From: Gnetum montanum
Taxonomy: Eukaryota; Streptophyta; Gnetopsida; Gnetales; Gnetaceae
DNA: 31,557 bases
Assembly (NCBI GenBank): GCA_015680685.1
Contig: MNCI01005909.1
Span: 153,851-185,407 of the forward strand
Direction: 5' to 3'
Position numbers and translations under genes: made by a program. Shown piece after piece: positions 22,540 to 31,160 of the stretch; positions within the stretch are counted from its first letter, which is position 1, and each line of letters opens with the position of its first letter. The notes under the pieces are model-generated. The model ran no database searches, was not told where the DNA came from, and saw only the letters and a list, made by a program, of their open reading frames with translations.

Positions 22540-23083
22540 GCTCTTTCCCATTTCTTATTTGCTACTAAGTGGTAGATGTCTCCTAGTGCCTATTAATTTT
22601 ATTTAATTATTTTTATATTGGTTGCTATCATCTGGCAATGATGGTTAGTGAATAAAATTGACATTACCTTTCTAGTTAAACTCTCTTTTAATTTCTTATT
22701 ATTAGTGGACAACATTAAGTTAATAAATAGTTATTATCTTTGACACATCACATTAATTCTAGCTATTAATTATCCAAAGATGGCTACCTTAAAAATGACA
22801 TGAAAAGATAATATTTTCATAAACTTTTGTACAACTAATGCATGTCATAACTTCTGACATGACATCTTGCTCTAATGTCAAATACACTTGATGTTTTATA
22901 AAAAAATCTTTATATCAAACACAAATGAGCTAGAAAATTAAAAAAATGATGCTCAACGACCTTATTAGTTTCTAGCATCTTTCTCCTTTATTTATTCATT
23001 GACTTGTATTTAAGTAGGTTATTTTGTAGATATTTGGTTGCTTTTTGTATGGTCTACATAAAAAATCAAGACAAATGGATTAT

Positions 23084-23122
23084 TTTTATTTTATTTTGTC
23101 ATTCAGATGAAATAAAATAAAA
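23084..23122. repeat. AT-rich hairpin with 13-bp perfect arms
   Basis: TTTTATTTTATTT (23084-23096) and AAATAAAATAAAA (23110-23122) flank a 13-base loop. It lies between the plus-strand remnant (to 22560) and the minus-strand remnant (from about 23110). No function is assigned. Confidence 0.4.
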
Positions 23123-24124
23123 TCAGTGCGTAAAGTTTTGATTCTTACCATGTGTTTCTCTATAGATCTCTTGTATCCACTATTCTATCTCCTCCGAGCT
23201 TAGGTTGATTATATTGAATCTATCAAATGTTGGACTTGGAATCTTTAATCGAATGCTTTCCCACTCTTCCTTGTAGGCTTTCAATTCTTCAAGGATGATA
23301 TCATTATCAGCCCCTTCTCCTTCAAATTCTTCCTTGGAACCTCTCTATTCTTCCTCTAGTATGGTAATCACCATACTACTCACATAATCTTCAAACAATT
23401 CTTCTTACTTCATCTATTTAATAAACACACTTCCTATTTCTCTATCTACATATAAACTTTTATTTTCCTTTTGCAATTTTGTGATACTCTAATTTGTACC
23501 ATCACTTATTGGTTTAATGCTTTATCTCTCAGCTCTTCCATGCTATTGTAGAATTTCAAAGACTAGCCATGGAATCAGTCATGGCCAAAGTTGATCTTTT
23601 TCTTTCCATCAGTATCCTTTGGAACTTAATAGCTTTTTTCCTTTCTCTTCAATATGCATGGGGAGGAGGGTTATGTCTAATCATATTGGTGTCTCTTATT
23701 TCTACTTCTAGTAGCTCCATCTAGTCAAACAACATCTTTATTTACCTCTTGTGCTCTTCTTTATCATTTCATGTTTGCTCCAATGAATCTAGGAGTATGG
23801 TATTGCTATTGGCATACTCTATGGCCAATACTCCCATATCCTTAGCATAGTTGAGAGTACTACTTATTTTATCAGCATTAATCTTTTCTGCTACTACATC
23901 TATGTTTATTGTTAGAAAATAAAACATAACTTAATCCTTATCTAGCTTGATCTTTATTTCTGCATGGCAAACAAGAGAGCGTTGGATTCTCTACCTCTAA
24001 CAATGAATATTATTCTTGTAGTAATAATATTTCCAACTTACCTTCTTATGGAGACATTAGTCTCAACTTTGTTTCCATGTCCTTTGCCAAGCTTTCCAAC
24101 ATTATTTGCTTATCTTTGATGCAA
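23110..24124 (-). pseudogene. Unidentified decayed coding remnant, minus strand, part 1
   Basis: Read on the minus strand, long open stretches are broken by few stops, for example INIDVVAEKINADKISSTL, AKDMGVLAIEYANSNTILL and ILEELKAYKEEWESIRLKI, with frame changes between them. The amino acid make-up (many E, K, L, I) suggests a helical or coiled-coil protein. I recognise no family. The retrotransposon at 24125-30721 splits it; 30722-31160 is the other half. Confidence 0.35.
23967..24124. repeat. 158-bp flanking direct repeat, left copy
   Basis: Runs from GCAAACAAGAGAGC to CTTTGATGCAA, directly before the 5' LTR. It matches 30722-30879 with about 10 differences. Confidence 0.9.
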
Positions 24125-25010
24125 TGATGAATTGTGGTTTGTCAGGTGTTGATATTGGACCCTTGATATCAAGTACAAGATATCAAGTCTGGTGAGTCTC
24201 GATATTAGACCCCTGATATCGAGTACTCGATATCGCAGCCTGGCTAGCGATATTGGATACACAATATCGTGGTTCCCGTGTGAGCCTATAAATACACAAT
24301 GGGGTGCATAGGAAAGTCATAGGAAAAGTTAGTGTTAGAGTATGAACTTTTTGTTAGTTTTCAATTCCTCTCAACCCTTTCCTCAGTGCATGCCCACAGT
24401 GTGATGATTGTAATTGTATGGAACCTTTATTCGAGTGTGACGTACTTGGACACGCACATGATTGGTAATAAAGATCGAGATTACTTCATCATTGTAGCAT
24501 TCACTCAGTTTTAACTATTATTTATTGCTTTCTTACTTAATATCTCTTTACCTTCCTCTCCTATCCTTGTTATCAAACACAGAATAAGTACGACTTAATC
24601 ATGAGCATTTAAGTGTGACTACTTGGTATCCTAGTAGCGTACCTAGGACATGTGCATGGTAATCCCAGTAGTAGCACATGAGGTCCAAGATGTGTATGGA
24701 TGATTAAGGGATAGATGCTCATCGCACTTAGGCTAGCTTAGACTCTCTTCATCCTTTCCCTCTTAGTTAAAACAAAGTTACTTTCCATTGCCTCTAGGAG
24801 TAGCACTAGTCTAGGACCACATCATACACCTCACTCTAGACTAAACCATAGATGACAAAGAAAATACTAGTCCAGGTGGGAAGACAACGAATTATGATCA
24901 ACGAGTAACTATCTTGGTACCACAACTAGCCCGTCTACGAAGTTTGACTGGATCATGTGTGAATGCTTGTATTCGTATGGTTGAGTGTAGGGGTACCTCG
25001 CCACTCATCA
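24125..25010 (+). mobile_element. 5' LTR, 886 bp
   Basis: Starts TGATGAATTG and ends CCACTCATCA. U3 carries three groups of GATATC-like hexamers (24151-24268) before TATAAATA (24287). R has CTTTATTCGAG and AATAAAGATCGAG. U5 has two copies of a GGTATCCTAGTA/GGTAATCCCAGTA block and ends GTTGAGTGTAGGGGTACC followed by TCGCCACTCATCA. The short open frame at 24332-24514 has no meaning. Confidence 0.85.
24151..24294 (+). promoter_or_regulatory. Phased GATATC array and TATA box of the 24125 LTR
   Basis: GATATC-like hexamers start at 24151, 24165, 24179, then 24201, 24215, 24229, then 24249 and 24263 (AATATC). Within each group the spacing is exactly 14 bp; between groups it is 22 and 20. Hexamers 24215 and 24229 form the perfect 20-bp palindrome GATATCGAGTACTCGATATC. 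The last dyad (24248-24269, CGATATTG, GATACA, CAATATCG) ends 17 bp before TATAAATA (24287-24294). Confidence 0.75.
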
Positions 25011-25029
25011 TTGGTGCTATTACCATGGA
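25011..25029 (+). promoter_or_regulatory. Primer-binding site, decayed tRNA-Asp type
   Basis: TTGGTGCTATTACCATGGA lies directly after the LTR end. Compared with the TTGGCGCCGTTGCC-type site of Athila/Tat elements it differs mainly by C to T and G to A changes, largely at former CpG sites. A tRNA-iMet site (TGGTATCAGAGC) fits less well. Confidence 0.55.
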
Positions 25030-25334
25030 CAATGCTAGTTATTTAGATTAGTTACATCATACAAGATCACTGTAATAGAGTATTAATGATATATCTTTTA
25101 TAAAGAAGTAATTGCAAACAAGTCACACACAATTTCACAATAATGTCTGTCTCACAAGACTATGATAATGCAATAACCAGTAAGGAAATTCATTGGAGAA
25201 CCAATGAATTATACAATGATGAAGATAAAGTTTAGAGTACTCAATCTAATGTAGGGGACCCCTATGTATATAAACAAAGACAACATCATCCCAACTTACA
25301 AACTCATAATCTACCTAGTGACGATAAACCCCTG

Positions 25335-25919
25335 TTGGCCACTAGGAGCCTAATGCATATACAAGAAGCTGTTCGAATATCCCGTAGGCATTGTAAGGAA
25401 AGTCATCTACCTAGGCTTGATTTAAACAACTTTCCCAATTTTTCAGGAGGCTATGATTTAGATCTGCAACATCATTTACAAGCCTTCCATGATGCCTATG
25501 TATGGAACAATATTGATAATGGGTGGTAAAAACTTAAGCTCTTTCCTACAACACTCGTTGGCCAAGCAAAAGTCTGGTATAGGTCCTTAAGACCAAAATC
25601 AATTTGACATTGGCTAACAATGGTAGAACTATTTAATGAAAGATATCAAACCTATGCAAGAGTGTCAGCCTTGAGGAGACAAATCCAAGAATGGAAACAA
25701 GTGCAACATGAACCCTTGGACATGGCCTTAGAAAGATATTATGCATTGTTAAATAATTGCCCAGGCCATGGATTCTCCAAGGAAAGGCTAATGTACCACA
25801 TCATTGATGGGCTCTATAATGAAACAAGGGAGACCCTAGGGATGTATGCCTGAGGTCAACTATATGAGCTACGAACCCACCAATTCCAAGAGCTTATTAA
25901 GTGAGTAGCAAAAGAAGAA
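25335..25919 (+). pseudogene. gag capsid (Retrotrans_gag) remnant of the 24125 element
   Basis: A single frame encodes LPRLDLNNFPNFSGGYDLDL, LKLFPTTLVGQAKVWYRSL, then WLTMVELFNERYQTYARV, EPLDMALERYYALLNNCPGH and GFSKERLMYHIIDGLYNETR, the expected order of the Ty3/gypsy capsid domain in Tat/Athila-like gag proteins. It is broken in frame by TAA (25527), TGA (near 25605), TGA (25851) and later stops. Several lie where a Trp or Arg codon is plausible, in keeping with C-to-T decay. Confidence 0.75.
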
Positions 25920-26232
25920 GGAGAAATGGCTAAATGAGAGAATGTTGAAAGCTCTCAATGGGATCAAAATCTTGAATTAGCAAAGGTCCATGATCATGAA
26001 GAGGAGAAATCAACTCACCTCAAAGAGGTGGAATCATCTTTGCCAATCACTAGATGAAATTGAGGCAAAGATCAATAAGATGATGAAATGAATGCATGAA
26101 AAATGTGAAGAACATACCAACACTAGTAGAGGTAGAACCATGATGAACCAAGAAGCAAGATAGAACATCCTTACACCATTGGAAAGAAGGGTTGAAGAGA
26201 ATAAGAACTTAACTACTAATCATACGTATTAG

Positions 26233-26271
26233 TGTAACATTTGCCTGTATGATCACCCCAAAGGTCAATGT
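26233..26271 (+). pseudogene. gag zinc knuckle remnant
   Basis: CNICLYDHPKGQC has the spacing C-x2-C-x3-H-x4-C, one residue shorter between the second Cys and His than the common retroviral CCHC box. It follows the capsid remnant in another frame (a frameshift lies between). The sequence after it (26480-27170) is Pro/Ser/Thr-rich with several stops, as in a gag tail, and has no protease or polymerase motif. Confidence 0.55.
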
Positions 26272-27174
26272 CCAACCTTATTGCATTTACATGAGCATTG
26301 GGGAAGAATGCTACATCTAGAGTTTGTACAAAAATACTATGTTCAATCATAGTGGCAAAAATCCCAATCATGGGGGAGGCCACCCTCAAACCAGTCACAT
26401 CCTTCATATCATTCAAACCTAAGCGCTTATCAGGTTCAACATCCTGTTTCCCCAACCGGGTCAACATCTTCTATCTCACCACATTGTTATTGTTCTCCTA
26501 AGTACTATCAGCCCGTGTCCTTTCCAACAAAATCACCCCCTCATGTTCTTTACACTTCTCCTCAAACTTAATATTCTCATCCTTCACCTCCTTCTACATC
26601 ACCACCAATAGTACCAGAAGGATTTTCACCATAGCATCAACCCACAAACGTTACTTGTGCTGCTATGGTCAATAGCAGTGGAGGTTCTCCACAACATCGA
26701 AAGTGTCCTTTCTTTAGGCATGACTAAGGAAAGAGATAGCATGCTCCCAAAACCACTACATTCTCCAACCCAGTGCAAGTTCAACGCTGTGATGCATCTG
26801 CCTCCTTGAACACAATGCCTCTTGTTACCTAATCAGGGCCACTAATTAACACTCCAACAACCATGTGGCCTAATGAATATAACCATGTAGGGAGAGATAT
26901 CGATCCTTGCATATCAACTTACGGTCACAGGTACCATAGTGGGCCAACTCCTTATCACATGACTACATCTTCTAACTTGCCCCACTATGTCAACTTTAAT
27001 ATAGTGTGTGCACCCCAATTTGGCTACATTCCAACCACCACATCAAAAGACACTTAGTGGTTTGGATATGACCGGGTCCTAATATTTCCAAAATGCATGG
27101 ATCCAACCCTTCCATTTATTAATTCTTGCTATGATCAAAAATTTAGTTATGGGGGATATCCCCCATTCTAACAA

Positions 27175-27325
27175 ACAAAATTAATAAATGTTTTTTCCTT
27201 TTCTTTAATTTTACACTTTTTTGTTTTCTAGTTTTTCATCTTTCAATTTTTTTGTTTTATCTTTTTATTGGTTGGTTCATCTTTTTATTTATTGTTTTAT
27301 CTTTTTATTTTTTAATGGGTAATCT
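27175..27325. repeat. T-rich tract with TTTTATCTTTTTATT repeats
   Basis: Three variants of ATCTTTTTATT follow one another after the gag remnant in the internal region of the 24125 element. Non-coding. Confidence 0.5.
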
Positions 27326-28438
27326 CATTTATGAATAAAACACTCATGTGACTCATTAGTTGAGGTGTTGTTCTATGTTATCAAGTCTTAGGTGACTAAT
27401 TACTTGGACAGTGAGCCCATCACATCCACCCATCCATTCTATTAATAAGAGGTTCTACTCTGGGTACAATCATATTTTTGACATCATTAAAACTTAAAGT
27501 AATTTTATGCTCATTATGCCTAGAGCGAAGAAGGGTGGACTAAGCAGGAATGGCCAGGGTGATACATCAAGGGGACTTGTGGATTCTCTTTGGTGACATC
27601 TGTAAGAGTTACCATGCAGCTTGGTTGTACTAAGATCCTTGTAGATCTAATGAAAAATAGGAGTAAGAGTAATAAAGGCACTCAATAAAGAAACCCAATG
27701 CTATTCTAGGGGGTCCCATTGGAAAGACATGCACCCATGCTTGAAGGTAGGTGGCTTCTCTGGATTACGCATAAAAAAAAAGAAAAAAAAGAAAAAGTGT
27801 GCCAAAGTGGCCAAGCAAAAAGCGACAAAAAGATCAAGACAAATGTGCCACAAATTTCCAATCACTCCTCCCTTGAACAAAACGCCAAGTGATTGTACAC
27901 CTTGCTATGATGATGCTCTTATGGTTGTCCATCATTAGATGAAACAATGCGATGTCACTAATTATAGGAATGGACTTGGTCTTGATTTTGGAGTGATAGG
28001 CTAATGACACATTAATCATGCCTTACACTTAGGATTCATTGTGCCCTAGGTCAATTACTTCATGTCACAATCTTTGCAATCCCTTCTACAATTCATCCCA
28101 TCTCGCTATTCATGTATTTGTGACTTGTGTCTTGTGTGGCATAGAATTCATACCTCATCGCGGTGGTATCTAACATGTGTGTGTTTTGTTGCATCAGTGT
28201 AGATTACATTTAACCCTTCTAGTGCCTACGGACATTTTTAGGTGTGGTTACGCAAGGGCAGTATAGGTTGGAACCTGCTTTGGGAAGGACCCACTTGTGT
28301 GACTTTTGTAATTTGTACTTGTTGCACACCACCACATCATTTTATATCCTCCGAGTACTTCATTGCCAAATCTATTCTTTCCTTTATCATCATTTTATCA
28401 AACGTTCCTCAAAACCATTACGTGTCCTTTGATGTGTC
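27326..28438. other. Internal non-coding region of the 24125 element
   Basis: No pol motif on either strand. A short basic frame at 27516-27596 (MPRAKKGGLSRNGQGD, then a stop) could be the start of a lost ORF. A-rich runs near 27771-27798 give a meaningless poly-Lys frame. Confidence 0.4.
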
Positions 28439-28536
28439 ACCTAAACAAACCAAGTCCGATGTTAAACTTTTAAGGCAACTTCCTTGAAAAAATTTCTAAC
28501 TCTAAAATCATACTAAGCAAAGAATTCAATGTTTAC
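28439..28536. repeat. 98-bp flanking direct repeat of the nested LTR, left copy
   Basis: Starts ACCTAAACAAACC and ends CAATGTTTAC. It matches 29303-29400 with four differences, all in the first 25 bp; the last 75 bp or so are identical. Confidence 0.9.
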
Positions 28537-29302
28537 TGATGGGACGGGATATCGCATCTTTCCTGCAATATCGTGTATGTGATATCGCAGTCCATTGCCA
28601 TTTCTATAAATAAGAAGCGGATCTCCCTTGTTTCTCCATCTAGATCTAGACCCTTAGCAAAACTCTAGCAGTTTTATCTCTCCAGAGATAGAATAATTTC
28701 TATGTGCCCACAGTAGGAGCTCCAAAGTGAACGGATCTTTATTCGAGCAAATATTGTACCTGAGCACAAGTTTGTGTACGGAAATAAAGACGAACTTCTT
28801 GGATAAACCTTGTAGTGCATGAACTAAGCTAATTAGGACTTTAATTAATGTTATTTACTACTTTCCTAATTAAATCTCCCTCAACCCTTCTCTCATAGTT
28901 AAGTGCATTCAGTATGACCACTTCGAGCACGTGCGTTACGCTTGGTAATCCCAGTAACGAATAGCGTTTGGTAATCCCAGAAGGTTGCATCGGCTTAGGG
29001 TGTGAATAGAAAGTGGGAACGGATACTGATGCTAGGTTAATTAAGGCTTAGTTAGTTAGTTAAGGTTAGTTAATTAGTCTCTTCACCTGTTCCCTCCTAG
29101 CTTAGGCGATAAAATAGAAAAGATATAAAAATCACATATCTCAGACTTACTTAACCATACAACCATGACAAATACAAGTAAGCCTGGGAAGACAACGAAT
29201 GATTAGCCTTAAGTGTTCCATAAGGCGTGTAGGCACTTAGTCTGTGGAGTTCGACCGGATCACATGTGTAACACTCATATTCGTATGGTTGAGTGTAGGG
29301 GT
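28537..29302 (+). mobile_element. Nested single LTR of the same family, 3' end truncated
   Basis: Starts TGATGGGACGG and has a GATATC dyad (28566-28587), TATAAATA (28605-28612), the ATGTGCCCACAGTAGGAG block, CTTTATTCGAGC, AATAAAGACGAAC and two TTGGTAATCCCAG blocks, and ends GTTGAGTGTAGGGGT. The last 12 or so bases seen in the 24125 LTR (CGCCACTCATCA) are missing. The join to the right flank falls on ACCT, which both sequences share. It is closest to LTR A at the window start. No internal region or second LTR follows. Confidence 0.8.
28566..28612 (+). promoter_or_regulatory. GATATC dyad and TATA box of the nested LTR
   Basis: Half-sites CAATATCG and TGATATCG with spacer TGTATG (28566-28587) end 17 bp before TATAAATA (28605). 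Another GATATC lies at 28548. The dyad is what the perfect LTR A palindrome would become after four C/T or G/A transitions. Confidence 0.7.
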
Positions 29303-29400
29303 ACCTAAATAAACCAGGTCCGACATTAAACTTTTAAGGCAACTTCCTTGAAAAAATTTCTAACTCTAAAATCATACTAAGCAAAGAATTCAATGTTTAC
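29303..29400. repeat. 98-bp flanking direct repeat of the nested LTR, right copy
   Basis: Second copy of 28439-28536, directly after the truncated LTR end. Confidence 0.9.
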
Positions 29401-29479
29401 TAAAGGCAATAAGTAAGGTATGAAATAATTTAACTTCTTTTAATAACCTTACTAACAATTGATCTTTGTGTGATTATAG

Positions 29480-29530
29480 ATGGCCCTTAAAAGAGGACAA
29501 CAAGGAGGACCTTCTCAAGGTGCAACTAAA
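29480..29530 (+). CDS. Start of an unidentified ORF in the retrotransposon, lost in the gap
   Basis: After a possible acceptor (GTGATTATAG) an ATG opens MALKRGQQGGPSQGATK, then the N run begins. The start is basic and Gly/Gln-rich. It could be a short extra ORF as seen in some Tat/Athila elements, or chance. Open frames running through the N run have no meaning. Confidence 0.2.
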
Positions 29531-30292
29531 NNNNNNNNNNNNNNNNNNNNNNNNNNNNNNNNNNNNNNNNNNNNNNNNNNNNNNNNNNNNNNNNNNNNNN
29601 NNNNNNNNNNNNNNNNNNNNNNNNNNNNNNNNNNNNNNNNNNNNNNNNNNNNNNNNNNNNNNNNNNNNNNNNNNNNNNNNNNNNNNNNNNNNNNNNNNNN
29701 NNNNNNNNNNNNNNNNNNNNNNNNNNNNNNNNNNNNNNNNNNNNNNNNNNNNNNNNNNNNNNNNNNNNNNNNNNNNNNNNNNNNNNNNNNNNNNNNNNNN
29801 NNNNNNNNNNNNNNNNNNNNNNNNNNNNNNNNNNNNNNNNNNNNNNNNNNNNNNNNNNNNNNNNNNNNNNNNNNNNNNNNNNNNNNNNNNNNNNNNNNNN
29901 NNNNNNNNNNNNNNNNNNNNNNNNNNNNNNNNNNNNNNNNNNNNNNNNNNNNNNNNNNNNNNNNNNNNNNNNNNNNNNNNNNNNNNNNNNNNNNNNNNNN
30001 NNNNNNNNNNNNNNNNNNNNNNNNNNNNNNNNNNNNNNNNNNNNNNNNNNNNNNNNNNNNNNNNNNNNNNNNNNNNNNNNNNNNNNNNNNNNNNNNNNNN
30101 NNNNNNNNNNNNNNNNNNNNNNNNNNNNNNNNNNNNNNNNNNNNNNNNNNNNNNNNNNNNNNNNNNNNNNNNNNNNNNNNNNNNNNNNNNNNNNNNNNNN
30201 NNNNNNNNNNNNNNNNNNNNNNNNNNNNNNNNNNNNNNNNNNNNNNNNNNNNNNNNNNNNNNNNNNNNNNNNNNNNNNNNNNNNNNNNNNNN
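29531..30292. other. Assembly gap (762 N)
   Basis: If the gap length is right and the 3' LTR is full length, about 458 bp of the 3' LTR start and about 300 bp of internal DNA lie in it. Confidence 0.95.
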
Positions 30293-30721
30293 GAATGAGT
30301 ATGAATTAATCATGAGCATTTAAGTATGACTACTTGGTATCCCAGTAGTATACCTAGGACATGTGCTTGGTAATCCCAGTAGTAGTACACGAGGTCCAAG
30401 ATGTGTACGGATGATTAAGGGACGGATGCTCATCGCACTTAGGCTAGCTTAGACTCTCTTCACCCTTTCCCTCTTAGTTAAAACAAAGTTACTTTCCATT
30501 GCCTCTAGGAGTAGCACTAGTTTAGGACCACATCATACATCTCACTCTGGACTAAACCATACATGACAAAGAAAATACTAGTCCATGTGGGAAGATAGCG
30601 AACTGTGATCAACGAGTAACTATCTTGATACCATAACTAGCCCATCTGTGGAGTTCGACCGAATTGTGTGTGAATGCTTGTATTCATATGGTTGAGTGTA
30701 GGGGTACCTCGCCACTCATCA
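30293..30721 (+). mobile_element. 3' LTR (visible 3' half)
   Basis: Matches 24582-25010 along its whole length with about 35 differences, around 31 of them transitions, and ends CCACTCATCA. The U3 part is in the gap. The open frames at 30664-30885 run across the LTR end and are not genes. Confidence 0.9.
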
Positions 30722-30879
30722 GCAAACAAGAGAGCATCAGATTCTCTACCTCTAACAATGAATGTTATTCTTGTAGTAATAATATTTTCAACTTACATTC
30801 TTATGGAGACATTAGTTTCACCTTTGTTTCCATGTCCTCTACCAAGCTTTCCAACATTATTTGCTTATCTTTGATGCAA
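30722..30879. repeat. 158-bp flanking direct repeat, right copy
   Basis: Second copy of 23967-24124. It begins directly after the LTR terminal TCATCA and then continues into different sequence (TTCTAGATTATTC). Confidence 0.9.
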
Positions 30880-31160
30880 TTCTAGATTATTCTTTTCATC
30901 TCTAGCAAAGTGAAGAAAATGGTAAAGCCTTTTTAATGTTAATATGATCAATGTTTAACTTTTGATGCAACATCAGTCACACTTACCATATGACATGGAA
31001 AGCTTAGAATTCATCATCTCCTTGATCTACTTGCTAACCTATGTGTCACTTAAAATTAGTTTTCTTGGTGGTGGAATCACATTTATTGAAGGAGGAGCCA
31101 ACATCTCAAACTTTGGAATTTTGTTCCTTCCTCTATCCTCACCCTCTTACTCTTCTTAAC
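30722..31160 (-). pseudogene. Unidentified decayed coding remnant, minus strand, part 2
   Basis: On the minus strand, KIPKFEMLAPPSINVIPPP and RKLILSDT, then IKEMMNSKLSMSYGKCD, then after a frame change CIKDKQIMLESLVEDMETK, which lies in the 158-bp repeat and so also occurs in the left half (CIKDKQIMLESLAKDMETK). It is probably the upstream half of the remnant at 23110-24124. No family is recognised. Confidence 0.35.

Larger units (their letters stand above)
20040..22560 (+). mobile_element. Decayed internal region of a Ty3/gypsy-type element (gag and protease remnants)
   Basis: A plus-strand stretch with gag-like, then low-complexity linker, then protease-like coding remnants in the order usual for plant retrotransposons, broken by stops and frameshifts. 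I found no reverse transcriptase (no YVDD-like motif), RNase H or integrase, and no LTR pair. Its gag differs from that of the element at 24125, so this is a separate lineage. Confidence 0.6.
24125..30721 (+). mobile_element. LTR retrotransposon, Tat/Athila-like, gag but no visible pol, with a nested LTR
   Basis: 5' LTR 24125-25010, primer-binding site at 25011, decayed gag 25335-25919, zinc knuckle 26233-26271, non-coding DNA, a nested LTR at 28537-29302, an ORF start at 29480, then a 762-base run of N and the 3' LTR to 30721. The LTRs start TGATGA and end TCATCA. Over the 428-429 bp that can be compared, the two LTRs differ at about 35 sites, nearly all transitions, so it is an old insertion. 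Without the nested LTR the internal region is about 4 kb, short for a full Tat/Athila element. With gag and no reverse transcriptase it fits a non-autonomous, TR-GAG-like element, though part of the missing region may lie in the gap. Confidence 0.8.

Noticed and set aside
29466-30323. Open frames of 272-285 residues on both strands
   Set aside because: They are made almost wholly of N bases in the assembly gap.
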